Part shown: positions 19,286 to 27,952 of the stretch, piece after piece | Layout of the letters: each line of letters begins with the position of its first letter | Position numbering within the stretch: position 1 is the stretch's first letter | NCBI RefSeq assembly: GCF_010730355.1 | Contig: NZ_AP022576.1 | Location: forward strand, 4,588,001 to 4,652,000 | Direction: 5' to 3' | Origin: Mycobacterium florentinum | GTDB taxonomy: Bacteria > Actinomycetota > Actinomycetes > Mycobacteriales > Mycobacteriaceae | Length of the DNA stretch: 64,000 nucleotides | The notes under the pieces: model-generated | Told to the model about the DNA's origin: nothing | Databases searched by the model: none | The model's input: the letters and a program-made list of their open reading frames with translations, nothing else | Program-made: the position numbers and the translations under genes

Positions 19286-19301
19286 CGTGAGCTATCTCAC
19301 A
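19286..19301. promoter_or_regulatory. CRP-family binding site upstream of rpfA
   Basis: CGTGAGCTATCTCACA matches the CRP consensus TGTGAN6TCACA at nine of ten fixed positions. It lies just past the moaD2 stop (19305) and about 420 bases before the rpfA start, ahead of the riboswitch leader. Control of rpfA by the cAMP receptor protein Rv3676 is established in M. tuberculosis, so this is probably the same activator site. Confidence 0.75.
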
Positions 19302-19304
19302 AAA

Positions 19305-19583
19305 TCAGCCGCCGGCGAAGGGCGGTAACACGTCAATCGTATTACCCGAGCGCAACGCTTTGGTTTCGTCGCGGACCGCGATGCCGTCGCAGAGATAAGA
19401 GCAGCGGTCCAACACGGTTGCAAGGCGGGTACCCGGAACGGCGAGTCTTTCAACCAACTCGGCCACCGTGGTGCCCTGGCGCAGCACCACCGTTTCGGAA
19501 TCGGCTCCCGCCGCCGCACGCGCCGCGGCGAAGTAGCGGATCGTCACCTGGATGTCGTCGGTGTCGACAGGAAGCTCAGCCAC
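19305..19583 (-). CDS. moaD2: molybdopterin synthase small subunit MoaD
   Basis: 92-residue ubiquitin-like sulfur carrier. It ends in the required Gly-Gly (LPPFAGG), whose C-terminus is adenylated and thiocarboxylated. Seen: IQVTIRYFAAARAAAG at the N-terminus and the beta-grasp strand ETVVLRQGTTVAEL. The start at 19583 overlaps the end of moaA2 by eight bases. Its partner MoaE is encoded by moaE2. Confidence 0.93.
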   Translation of the reverse strand: MAELPVDTDDIQVTIRYFAAARAAAGADSETVVLRQGTTVAELVERLAVPGTRLATVLDRCSYLCDGIAVRDETKALRSGNTIDVLPPFAGG

Positions 19584-20658
19584 CGATCGCGCTCATCGGG
19601 CGATCGGGCTGGATGAAGTTCGGGTCGTTGATCCCGTGGCCGGCGGGTTTGGCCCACATCGCGGTGCGCCAGGCCGCCTCGATCGCGTCGTCGCTCGCAG
19701 CGCCGCGCAGCAGGCTTCGCAGGTCGGTCTCGTCGGCGGAGAACAGGCAACTGCGGATCTGGCCGTCGGCCGTCAGTCGGGTGCGGTCGCACGTCCCGCA
19801 GAAGGCGTGCGACACCGAGGCGATGACGCCGAACTTTCCGGCCGGGGTATCAGGGCCGGTGTCGACCAGCCAAAGCTCGGCGGGCGCCGAACCGCGCGGC
19901 GTCGGATCCGGGCGCAACCGGAAGTGCGGCCGCAGCGCCTCCAGCACGTCGTCGGCCGTCAGCGCGGCATCCCGGCGCCACTGGTGCCCGGCATCCAGCG
20001 GCATCTGCTCGATGATGCGCAACTGGTAGCCGTGTTCGAGGCAGAACCTCAGCAGCTCAACCACATCCTCGCGCCCGGTGGCGGGATCGAGCACCGCGTT
20101 TACTTTGACCGGAGCCAGCCCGGCGGCCTTGGCGGCGGCGAGGCCGGCCACCACGTCGGCGAGCCGGTCGCGGCGGGTGATCGCCGCGAAACGATCCCGG
20201 TCCACGCTGTCCAGCGAGATGTTGACCCGGTCCAGCCCGGCCGCGACCAGCCCGGCCGCCCTTCGCGCCAGCCCGACTGCGTTGGTGGTCAGCGAGATCT
20301 CCGGGCGGGGCCGCAATCCGGCGGTCGCCGCGACCACCTCTTCGAGGTGGCGGGACAACAGCGGCTCACCGCCGGTGAACCGCACGCTGGTGACGCCGAG
20401 CCGGGTCACGGCGATGTGCATCAGCCTGGCCAGCTCCTCGGGCCGCAGCAACTGCTCGCCGGGCAGCCAGTCCAGGCCCTCGGCCGGCATGCAGTAACTG
20501 CACCGCAGGTTGCAGCGATCGGTCAGCGAGACGCGTAGGTCGGTCGCGGCCCTGCCGTAGGTGTCGAGCAGCGGCCCGTCCGTTGGCATTCCCGCGACGA
20601 GGGCTGCGCCGCTCGTCAGGCTCGGCACCACCGGCACACCCAGTGCGGTCAGCGTCAT
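19576..20658 (-). CDS. moaA2: GTP 3',8-cyclase MoaA
   Basis: Radical-SAM enzyme for the first step of molybdenum cofactor synthesis, 360 residues. The N-terminal cluster motif is CNLRCSYC (CxxxCxxC). SAM-binding FTGGEPLL follows. The C-terminal second cluster cysteines lie in FCGTCDRTRLTADGQIRSCLF. It ends with the Gly-Gly that MoaC-coupled catalysis needs (SAIGG). The first about 35 residues are a variable extension. The start at 20658 overlaps the upstream membrane-protein stop as ATGA. Confidence 0.95.
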   Translation of the reverse strand: MTLTALGVPVVPSLTSGAALVAGMPTDGPLLDTYGRAATDLRVSLTDRCNLRCSYCMPAEGLDWLPGEQLLRPEELARLMHIAVTRLGVTSVRFTGGEPLLSRHLEEVVAATAGLRPRPEISLTTNAVGLARRAAGLVAAGLDRVNISLDSVDRDRFAAITRRDRLADVVAGLAAAKAAGLAPVKVNAVLDPATGREDVVELLRFCLEHGYQLRIIEQMPLDAGHQWRRDAALTADDVLEALRPHFRLRPDPTPRGSAPAELWLVDTGPDTPAGKFGVIASVSHAFCGTCDRTRLTADGQIRSCLFSADETDLRSLLRGAASDDAIEAAWRTAMWAKPAGHGINDPNFIQPDRPMSAIGG

Positions 20659-21059
20659 GCGCGCACCCGCGCAACTTGGGCCGCCGACCCGACCGGGACG
20701 ATCTCCTTGCCGAGCGGCATCAGCGACACCGGAATCAGTTTGAGGTTGGCCAGCGCCAGCGGGATGCCGATGATCGTCACCGCCATGGCCGCCGCACTCA
20801 CCAAATGACCGATCGCCAGGCGGATGCCGAACAGCAGCACCCAGAGGACATTTCCGATCAGGGCGCCGGCCCCGGCGGTCGGCTTGTCGACGATCGTCCG
20901 GCCGAATGGCCACAGCGTGTAGGAGGCGATGCGCAGCGCCGCGAACCCGAACGGAATCGTAATGATGAGCAAGAAGCTGATGAGCGCCGCAACGAAGTAT
21001 CCGACGGCCATCCAGAGGCCGCCGAATACGAGCCAGATGATGTTCAGAATCAGGCGCAT
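20655..21059 (-). CDS. YccF-family inner-membrane protein
   Basis: 134 residues in the Rv0870c slot. Two related YccF halves are visible: NIIWLVFGGLWMAVGYFVAALISF then IPFGFAALRIASYTLWPFG, and GNVLWVLLFGIRLAIGHL then IIGIPLALANLKLIPVSLMPLG. Four membrane helices are likely. ATG 21059 has a perfect GGAGGAGAT upstream. It is translationally coupled to moaA2 by ATGA, but its own function is unknown. Confidence 0.9.
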   Translation of the reverse strand: MRLILNIIWLVFGGLWMAVGYFVAALISFLLIITIPFGFAALRIASYTLWPFGRTIVDKPTAGAGALIGNVLWVLLFGIRLAIGHLVSAAAMAVTIIGIPLALANLKLIPVSLMPLGKEIVPVGSAAQVARVRA

Positions 21060-21224
21060 ATCTCCTCCAGCAGTACTGCCAGCGTAGCGAGTAACAGGGA
21101 AACGGGGGTGCTGGCTGGGCAACCACCCGAGTAGGATCTGAATCCGCATCGCGTCCTGCACAGGCGGGGCGCTTCTTATGTTGTCCATTCCTAGTTATCT
21201 CCTTCAGACAAGCAGGTGAGACCA

Positions 21225-21635
21225 GTGCCGACCGGCAAGGTTAAGTGGTACGACGCCGAAAAAGGGTTCGGCTTCCTATCGCAGGAAGACGGCGAGGACG
21301 TGTACGTCCGCTCGTCGGCGTTGCCCGAGGGCGTTGAGGGGCTGAAGACAGGGCAGAAGGTGGAGTTCGGGTTGGCTTCTGGCCGGCGCGGACCGCAGGC
21401 GTTGAGTCTCAAGCTGATCGACCCGCCGCCCACCCTTGCCAAGACCCGGCGCGAGGCACCCGCTGTCGACCACAAGCACAGCCCCGACGAGCTGCACGGC
21501 ATGGTCGAGGACATGATCACGCTGCTCGAGGGCACCGTGCAGCCCGAGCTGCGCAAGGGGCGCTACCCCGACCGCAAGGTGGCTCGTCGCGTTTCCGAAG
21601 TGGTCAAGGCCGTGGCCCGGGAGCTCGACGCCTAA
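21225..21635 (+). CDS. cspB: cold-shock domain protein with C-terminal extension
   Basis: 136 residues, equivalent of Rv0871. The first about 65 residues are a cold-shock OB fold with RNP1-like KGFGFLS and RNP2-like VYVRSSAL, which bind single-stranded RNA or DNA. The remainder ([25 protein letters not shown] and a basic tail) is a helical extension typical of this mycobacterial form and absent in short Csp proteins. Start GTG 21225 fits the family start PTGKVKWYD. It is divergent from the YccF gene. Confidence 0.92.
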   Translation: MPTGKVKWYDAEKGFGFLSQEDGEDVYVRSSALPEGVEGLKTGQKVEFGLASGRRGPQALSLKLIDPPPTLAKTRREAPAVDHKHSPDELHGMVEDMITLLEGTVQPELRKGRYPDRKVARRVSEVVKAVARELDA

Positions 21636-21710
21636 CGCTTGCCCGTGCGAGTACCCCGTCCGAGTTTGGGTACTCACTTCTCGCGACAGTCGTGTAGCGA
21701 GGAGGCTGCC

Positions 21711-23666
21711 ATGGCACAGCAAGCGCAGGTCACCGAGGAGCAAGCGAGGGCTCTCGCCGAAGAGTCCCGCGAAAGCGGTTGGGATAAGCCGTCCTTCGCC
21801 AAGGAGTTGTTTCTCGGCCATTTCCCGTTGGAACTGATACACCCGTTCCCCAAACCGTCCGACGCCGACGAGGCGCGCACTCGGGAGTTTCTCGGCAGGT
21901 TGCGGGAATTCCTGAACACCGTCGACGGCAGTGTCATCGAGCGCGATGCACAGATCCCCGACGAGTACGTCAAAGGCTTGGCCGAATTGGGCTGTTTCGG
22001 CATGAAGATTCCGTCCGAATACGGCGGGCTGAACATGTCGCAGGTCGCCTACAACCGGGCATTGATGATGATTTCTTCGGTTCACCCCAGCCTGGGCGCG
22101 CTGTTGTCGGCGCATCAATCGATCGGGGTACCCGAGCCGCTGAAGCTTGCCGGTACCGACGAGCAGAAGCGGAAGTTCTTGCCGCGGTGCGCCGCTGGCG
22201 CGATATCGGCCTTCCTGCTCACCGAGCCGGACGTGGGTTCGGACCCCGCGCGGCTGGCCTGCACGGCGACGCCGATCGACGACGGGCGGGCCTACGAACT
22301 CGAGGGCGTGAAGCTGTGGACCACCAACGGCGTGGTCGCCGAACTGCTCGTGGTGATGGCCCGGGTGCCCAAGAGCGACGGGCACCGCGGCGGTATCAGC
22401 GCCTTCGTGGTCGAAGCGGATTCGCCCGGGATCACCGTGGAGCGGCGCAACAAGTTCATGGGATTGCGCGGCATCGAGAACGGTGTGACCCGGTTGCATG
22501 CGGTCCGGGTGCCCAGCGAGAACCTGGTCGGTCGGGAAGGCGACGGCCTGAAGATCGCGCTGACCACGCTCAACGCCGGACGATTGTCGATTCCCGCGAA
22601 CGCGACGGGATCGTCGAAGTGGGCGCTCAAGATCGCCCGCGAATGGTCCGGCGAGCGGGTGCAATGGGGTAAGCCGTTGGCCAAACATGAAGCGGTGGCC
22701 CAGAAGATCTCGTTCATCGCCGCCACCAACTATGCGCTGGATGCCGTGCTCGAACTGTCCGCCCAGATGGCCGACGAAGGACGCAACGACATCCGCATCG
22801 AGGCGGCGCTGGCCAAGTTGTGGTCCAGCGAAATGGCTTGCGTCATAGCCGATGAGCTCGTCCAGATCCGCGGCGGCCGTGGCTATGAAACCGCGGAGTC
22901 GCTGGCGGCGAGGGGCGAACGCGCGGTGCCCGCCGAGCAGGCGGTGCGCGATCTGCGCATCAATCGCATCTTCGAAGGGTCCAGCGAGATCATGCGGCTG
23001 CTGATCGCCCGCGAAGCCGTCGACGCCCACCTGAGTGCCGCCGGTGACCTCGCGAAACCTGACACGGGGTTGCGGGAGAAGGCCGCCGCAGCGGTCGGGG
23101 CCAGCGGCTTCTACGCAAAGTGGTTGCCACAGCTGGCTTTTGGTGAAGGGCAACGGCCCAGGGCCTACAGAGAGTTCGGTTCGCTGGCGTCGCACCTGCG
23201 GTTCATCGAACGCTCCACCCGCAAACTGGCCCGCAACACCTTCTATGGGATGGCGCGCTGGCAGGCCAAGCTCGAGCAAAAGCAGGCGTTCCTGGGGCGC
23301 ATCGTCGACATCGGCGCCGAGCTGTTTGCGATGTCGGCGGCGTGCGTGCGCGCCGAAGGGCAGCGTGCCGCGGATCCGCAACTGGGACAACAGGCTTACG
23401 AGCTGGCCGAAACGTTCTGCCAGCAAGCGACCCTGCGGGTCGAGGCGCTGTTCGACGCGCTGTGGGCCAACACCGACAGCAGCGATGTGCGGCTGACCCA
23501 CGACGTGCTGCAGGGCCGGTACAGCTGGCTCGAGGACGGGATCGTCGATCAGTCCGACGGCACCGGGCCGTGGATCGCGCACTGGGAAGCGGGCGAGTCG
23601 ACCGAGACCAACCTGGCTCGACGGTTCCTGACGGTGTCTGCGTCGACGGGCTCAAACGTCAAGTAG
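21711..23666 (+). CDS. fadE10: acyl-CoA dehydrogenase FadE10
   Basis: 651-residue flavoprotein that oxidises acyl-CoA to enoyl-CoA. The ACAD core covers about residues 60-430: ISAFLLTEPDVGSDPARL for FAD/substrate contact, then RGGRGYE and the catalytic-loop IFEGSSEIMR. A further about 200-residue helical C-terminus makes it like the long VLCAD/ACAD9 class. ATG 21711 has CGAGGAGG upstream. In M. tuberculosis the PE_PGRS15 gene lies between cspB and fadE10; here only 75 bases do. The next gene follows after 13 bases. Confidence 0.93.
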   Translation: MAQQAQVTEEQARALAEESRESGWDKPSFAKELFLGHFPLELIHPFPKPSDADEARTREFLGRLREFLNTVDGSVIERDAQIPDEYVKGLAELGCFGMKIPSEYGGLNMSQVAYNRALMMISSVHPSLGALLSAHQSIGVPEPLKLAGTDEQKRKFLPRCAAGAISAFLLTEPDVGSDPARLACTATPIDDGRAYELEGVKLWTTNGVVAELLVVMARVPKSDGHRGGISAFVVEADSPGITVERRNKFMGLRGIENGVTRLHAVRVPSENLVGREGDGLKIALTTLNAGRLSIPANATGSSKWALKIAREWSGERVQWGKPLAKHEAVAQKISFIAATNYALDAVLELSAQMADEGRNDIRIEAALAKLWSSEMACVIADELVQIRGGRGYETAESLAARGERAVPAEQAVRDLRINRIFEGSSEIMRLLIAREAVDAHLSAAGDLAKPDTGLREKAAAAVGASGFYAKWLPQLAFGEGQRPRAYREFGSLASHLRFIERSTRKLARNTFYGMARWQAKLEQKQAFLGRIVDIGAELFAMSAACVRAEGQRAADPQLGQQAYELAETFCQQATLRVEALFDALWANTDSSDVRLTHDVLQGRYSWLEDGIVDQSDGTGPWIAHWEAGESTETNLARRFLTVSASTGSNVK

Positions 23667-23679
23667 CAGAATTATCGGC

Positions 23680-24678
23680 ATGGCCACCTACGTTGCCGGT
23701 GCAGGGGAATTCACCCGCGACACCAACTACATCACCACCCGGATCACCGCCGACGGACTCGACGGCTACCCCGTCGAGCCGGGGCGGTATCGACTCGTCG
23801 TCGCTCGCGCCTGCCCGTGGGCCAACCGCGCCATTATCGTCCGGCGCTTGCTGGGCCTGGAAGACGTTCTCTCCATTGGGTTTTGCGGGCCCACGCACGA
23901 CCAGCGCAGCTGGACGTTCGACCTCGACCCCGGCGGTGTCGACCCGGTCCTGAAGATCCCGCGCCTACAAGACGCCTACTTCAAGCGCTTCGCCGACTAC
24001 CCCAAAGGGATCACCGTCCCCGCGATCGTCGACGTCCCGACCGGCGCGGTCGTCACCAACGATTTCGCGCAGATGACGCTGGACTTGTCCACCGAGTGGA
24101 CCGCCTACCACCGCGACGGTGCGCCCGAGCTGTACCCCGAGCGGCTGCGCGCCGAGATCGACGAGGTCGGCAAGAAGATCTACACCGAGATCAACAACGG
24201 GGTGTACCGGTGCGGTTTCGCCGGCTCGCAGGACGCCTACGACGCCGCCTATGACCGGCTGTTCACCGCACTGGACTGGGTGAGCGACCGGTTGGCCAAC
24301 CAGCGATACCTGGTGGGCGACACCATCACCGAGGCCGACGTGCGACTGTTCACCACGCTGGTGCGCTTCGACCCGGTTTACCACGGGCACTTCAAATGCA
24401 ATCGGAGCAAACTATCCGAGATGCCGGTGTTGTGGGCTTATGCGCGTGACCTGTTCCAGACGCCGGGCTTCGGAGACACCGTCGACTTCGTCCAGATCAA
24501 ACAGCATTACTACATCGTGCACGCCGATATCAATCCGACCCGCATCGTCCCCAAGGGGCCGGATCTGACCAGCTGGCTGACCGCACACGGCCGGGAGGCA
24601 TTGGGCGGCAGTCCTTTCGGCGATGGGACGCCACCCGGGCCGCCGGCCGACGGCGAGCGAGTGCCGCGCCTTCCTTGA
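23680..24678 (+). CDS. Xi-class GST / glutathionyl-hydroquinone reductase-like protein
   Basis: 332 residues of the ECM4/YqjG type. The thioredoxin-like active-site motif is ACPWANRAI near residues 44-52, with Cys as nucleophile. The helical C-terminal half contains RYLVGDTITEADVRLFTTLVRFD. The family reduces glutathionyl-hydroquinones. Mycobacteria make mycothiol, not glutathione, so the natural thiol is probably mycothiol; this is inference. It starts 13 bases after fadE10 and is probably co-transcribed. The last about 30 residues are Gly/Pro-rich and variable. I do not recall this gene beside fadE10 in M. tuberculosis. Confidence 0.88.
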   Translation: MATYVAGAGEFTRDTNYITTRITADGLDGYPVEPGRYRLVVARACPWANRAIIVRRLLGLEDVLSIGFCGPTHDQRSWTFDLDPGGVDPVLKIPRLQDAYFKRFADYPKGITVPAIVDVPTGAVVTNDFAQMTLDLSTEWTAYHRDGAPELYPERLRAEIDEVGKKIYTEINNGVYRCGFAGSQDAYDAAYDRLFTALDWVSDRLANQRYLVGDTITEADVRLFTTLVRFDPVYHGHFKCNRSKLSEMPVLWAYARDLFQTPGFGDTVDFVQIKQHYYIVHADINPTRIVPKGPDLTSWLTAHGREALGGSPFGDGTPPGPPADGERVPRLP

Positions 24679-24681
24679 TAC

Positions 24682-24738
24682 CGAACGTCGAGTTGTTGGG
24701 TGGAATCGCCCAGTTTTAGCCCAACAACTCCACGTTCG
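24682..24738. repeat. palindromic element, left copy, beside DUF559 gene
   Basis: Arms cgaacgtcgagttgttggg (24682-24700) and cccaacaactccacgttcg (24720-24738) are inverted with one mismatch in 19 bp. The loop is 19 bases. It ends two bases from the stop of the DUF559 gene. A related palindrome lies at 25647-25703, beyond the other end of that gene. There is no T-run. It may be a dispersed repeat, a boundary of a small mobile unit or a factor-dependent terminator. Confidence 0.7.
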
Positions 24739-24740
24739 AT

Positions 24741-25610
24741 CTATCGGAGTGGGCAACCCGAGGCGAGCAGGGCGGTACGGGCGCGAGCCACGACGACGTG
24801 AGGCCGGTACCGCAGCATGTCGGCGCTCACCCGGATGATCGTCCAGCTCCGGTCCTGAAGTTCGGCCAGTCGATCGATATCCCGGGTCCGCTGCACGGGA
24901 TCGGTCCAATGTTGGGTGCCGTCGAACTCCACGCCCACTTTCCATTCCTCCCAACCCATATCTATGCGCGCGAGCACCGCGCCCCACTCGTTGAGCACGT
25001 CGATCTGGGTGTGCGGCCGCGGCAACCCACCGCCGAGCAGGACCAGGCGAGTCTTCGTCTCTTAGGGTGATTCGGCGCCTCCGTCGCACACCGGCAACGC
25101 CTGCCGCAACTGCACCAACTCGCGCGAGCCACGATGCCGATCGGCTACCAGTTCTACGTCGGCCGATTTCAACTCGGTCGAGTACATCAGCGCATCCAGA
25201 CGAATTACCGCTGCGGTCAGACCTTTTCGTCGCCCCAGGTCGAACGCCGTGCGGGCCGGCGTGGTCAGACTGATCCCGTCACGCACGCACGTTTCATCCT
25301 CGTCAAGCGAGTCGCTATGCAGGATGATGCCGCGTGCTACGTCCCGACTCGGCCGGTTCAACTCGGCCGGTAGCCGATCGTCGATCCATGCGGTGCGATG
25401 TAGCGCCGCCGCCGACAAGCCCGCCACTGTTGCGGACCGCCCCGACCAAAGCCAGGCTGCGATCGCCCGAGTCACGGGTGTCGGCTTGGTCCCTCGTGGA
25501 ATGTCCACATTGCGGTGAATCGGCTCGAAATCCGTCCGCAATCGATGCGGCGTGACGATTCCAGCGGCCAGCGCTTCGGTTCCTCTGAACGGCCATTCGA
25601 GGGGCTTCAT
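24741..25610 (-). pseudogene. AbiEi-like/DUF559 endonuclease-fold gene interrupted by TAA
   Basis: One 290-codon frame is split by a single in-frame TAA at 25062-25064. The first part (182 residues, start ATG 25610) has the AbiEi-type winged-helix segment RAIAAWLWSGRSATVAGLSAAALH. The second part resumes at once in the same frame with ETKTRLVLLGGGLPRPHTQI and a DUF559 Vsr-like nuclease fold: VGVEFDGTQHWTD and RDIDRLAEL, with acidic residues intact. Family members usually run through this joint, so a CAA-to-TAA change is likely. A TTG at 25025 could restart a 94-residue nuclease piece. Readthrough or a sequencing error are alternatives. Confidence 0.8.
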
Positions 25611-25646
25611 GCCGACACAGTGCCCCGCCGCACCGACACCCTCGGT

Positions 25647-25703
25647 CGAACGTCGACTTATTGTCGCGAAACGACCTCAAACCGCACAACAACTCGACGT
25701 TCG
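25647..25703. repeat. palindromic element, right copy, beside DUF559 gene
   Basis: Arms cgaacgtcgacttattg (25647-25663) and caacaactcgacgttcg (25687-25703) are inverted with two mismatches in 17 bp. The loop is 23 bases. The right arm is the same sequence as the left arm of the copy at 24682, read on the other strand. It lies 37 bases upstream of the DUF559 gene start and 10 bases after the stop of the next gene upstream. Confidence 0.65.
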
Positions 25704-25712
25704 GCGGAATGG

Positions 25713-26201
25713 TCAGTGCGTGAGCCGCACTGACCATTCCGCGTGTGGAGCATCGCGCAGTTCGCCCGACGGGTCGACCACCAACGTCAGTAGCTGCACA
25801 ACGATTCCGGTCAGCCGCCCGCGTTGCGGGTCCATCGACGGGATCGTGACCGCGAGCCGGGTGCCGGGACGGAACATGGTGGTCGCGGTGTTGGCCGGGT
25901 CCTCGTACACCTGCAGCAGTCGCCACGGTGCCCGCGAAATCGCCTCGGGGACCGAGAGTTGCACCGGATAGTTGCCGGTGACCCGCAGCTCCCCCTGAGC
26001 CCCGGGTTGCTGGCATTCATTGAGGTTGAGCACATTGCAATACAGGTACGGCCCCACCCGGACCGAGTGCCCGTGCGAAAACGCGCTGATCTCCGGTCGC
26101 TGCGAGCCGGAGTCGCGTACCAGCCACCACGTGCCGACGCCGGCGCCGAGCGCCAGCAGCATGACCACGACCGCAAGCGCAGCGGCCACACCACGTTTCA
26201 C
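25713..26201 (-). CDS. exported DUF2771-like protein (Rv0875c-like)
   Basis: 162 residues. An N-terminal hydrophobic helix (VAAALAVVVMLLALGAGVGTWW) acts as signal or anchor, followed by an extracellular beta-rich domain with two cysteines (PYLYCNVLNLNECQQ) that probably pair. Position matches Rv0875c, a possible exported protein. The start overlaps the stop of the MFS-like gene upstream as ATGA, so the two are coupled. Function unknown; it may assist the transporter. Confidence 0.82.
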   Translation of the reverse strand: MKRGVAAALAVVVMLLALGAGVGTWWLVRDSGSQRPEISAFSHGHSVRVGPYLYCNVLNLNECQQPGAQGELRVTGNYPVQLSVPEAISRAPWRLLQVYEDPANTATTMFRPGTRLAVTIPSMDPQRGRLTGIVVQLLTLVVDPSGELRDAPHAEWSVRLTH

Positions 26202-27886
26202 TTACGCACCGCCGCGCTCATGCCGCTGTCGCGGGGCATGCCTTCCTGCTCGACCATCACCGGCCGGTTACCTCCGAGCCCCGGGATCAACGAGTTGCCG
26301 CGGAAGCTCACGATGGTCTGCGCCAGGCCCAGGATCAATATCGCACTGATGGCCGTGAAGCCTACCCACAGCTCGGTGTAGACCATCACACCCACCGCGC
26401 CGCCCAGCACCCAGGCCAGCTGCAGCGTCGACTCCGAGCGTCCGAATCCCGACGCCCGGGATTCTTCGGGCAGGTCGTCTTGCAGCGATGCGTCCAGCGA
26501 GGCCTTGCCGATGGCGGCGGCGGCGGAGGTGATCAGGGTAGCGATCGCGGCCGCCATCAGGGTGCCGGCCATCGCGGCGGCCAAGGCGACCGCGCAGACT
26601 GCCACGGTGCAGCGCACCACCAGCACGGCGGGCCTGCCCAGTTTCAGCCGCGCGCTGGTGAAGTTACCGGCGAAGTTGCCGATCCCGGCCGCGGCACCGA
26701 TGATGCCCAGCATCGCGAGCTGGGCCCAGCCGTCGGCTTGGTGCGATTTCGCGACGAACGCGGGATACAGAAACAGGAACCCGACCATCACCTTGATCGT
26801 GCAATTACCCCACAGCGAGGTAATGATGTTGCGGCCCAACGGCTGTCGTAGTGCCCCGCTGACTTCCTTGTGCCAGCTGCGGCGCGGCGGTTCGCTGTCG
26901 TGGCGATAGCTCAGCGTGGCGGGCACCTCGCCGGCGGTCACCTCAACCCAGCGCGGAATCCGCATCGACAGCATCGCTCCGGCGATCGTCACCGCGACCA
27001 CCACGAACAACGATCCGGGCAGTTGTAAGAGCTGCGTGCCGGCGTACTCGACGCCGCCCGCGATCGCACCGCCGACGATCGTGCCGCCGAGCAGACCGAA
27101 CATGGTCAGCCGGGCGTTGACCCGCACCAGGTCGATGGTCGGCGGCATCACCCGCGGTGTCACCGCGCTGCGCAGCACACTGAACGACTTCGAGAACACC
27201 ATCATCGCCAGCGCGCACGGATACAGCACCCACGACGGGAAACTGCCGCTGGCGCCGTCGTAGTTCATGATCAGCACCACCGCCAACGCGGTGCGCAGCG
27301 CGAACGACAGGGCCAGCGCAACGCGGCGGCCGTGCTGCAAACGGTCCAGCGCCGGGCCGATGAGCGGTGCGATCACCGCGAAGGGTGCGATCGTGATCAA
27401 CAGGTACAGCGCAACTTTGGACTTACTCTCCCCGCTGGCCGCGGCAAAGAACAAGGTGTTCGCCAGCGCCACGGCCATCGCCGAGTCGACCGCCGAGTTC
27501 GCGACCACCGGCCACGTCAGCGCCGTGAGGCCGGATTTGTCGGCGCCATCGGCGGTGGCGGCCCGCTGGACCATCCAGTACATCCGGGAGCCCATCTCGC
27601 GGCTGCGCATGGCGGCCGCGCGGGTGACCGTGATCCGTTCACGTTCACCGGGGGAGGGGCGGCGGGGCGGCGGGTCGTCGCGGTTGGGCTGTTTTTGTTG
27701 CCGGCCCAGGGGTGGCAGATAGCGGTTGGCGCTGGGCGGCGGTGGCGGGCGGCGCGTGCGTCGATGGTCCGCGTCGTCGGTCGGGTAATTGGCCATGCCC
27801 GGGTGCTGATTCGTCGATCCACTGCGGGTCCGGCGGCCCGAGTTGGGGGCCACGCGGCCCGGATCATCACGCCGCCGTCCAGACAC
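26198..27886 (-). CDS. MFS-like multi-pass transporter (Rv0876c-like)
   Basis: About 562 residues: a basic, Pro/Arg-rich N-terminal tail of some 95 residues, then about 12 membrane helices of MFS type (AVDSAMAVALANTLFF; VALYLLITIAPFAVIAPLIG; SLDASLQDDLPEESRASGFG). Start chosen at GTG 27886 because high-GC third positions continue to it and a TATAAG -10 box lies about 14 bases upstream. ATG 27796 would give 532 residues. The substrate is unknown. It is divergent from the DUF3027 gene across 66 bases. Confidence 0.85.
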   Translation of the reverse strand: MSGRRRDDPGRVAPNSGRRTRSGSTNQHPGMANYPTDDADHRRTRRPPPPPSANRYLPPLGRQQKQPNRDDPPPRRPSPGERERITVTRAAAMRSREMGSRMYWMVQRAATADGADKSGLTALTWPVVANSAVDSAMAVALANTLFFAAASGESKSKVALYLLITIAPFAVIAPLIGPALDRLQHGRRVALALSFALRTALAVVLIMNYDGASGSFPSWVLYPCALAMMVFSKSFSVLRSAVTPRVMPPTIDLVRVNARLTMFGLLGGTIVGGAIAGGVEYAGTQLLQLPGSLFVVVAVTIAGAMLSMRIPRWVEVTAGEVPATLSYRHDSEPPRRSWHKEVSGALRQPLGRNIITSLWGNCTIKVMVGFLFLYPAFVAKSHQADGWAQLAMLGIIGAAAGIGNFAGNFTSARLKLGRPAVLVVRCTVAVCAVALAAAMAGTLMAAAIATLITSAAAAIGKASLDASLQDDLPEESRASGFGRSESTLQLAWVLGGAVGVMVYTELWVGFTAISAILILGLAQTIVSFRGNSLIPGLGGNRPVMVEQEGMPRDSGMSAAVRK

Positions 27887-27952
27887 AAAACAATTCTCTC
27901 TTATACCGAGGGGCAACCGGGCGTGGCTCGCCAACCTAGTATTGGAGACGCG

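Noticed and set aside
21276..23582. Minus-strand frame of 768 codons over fadE10
   Set aside because: Antisense shadow. FadE10 has intact family motifs and a strong ribosome-binding site.
24682..25703. Insertion sequence or integron at the DUF559 region
   Set aside because: No transposase, integrase or target duplication was seen. The palindromes are not terminal inverted repeats of a known element type.
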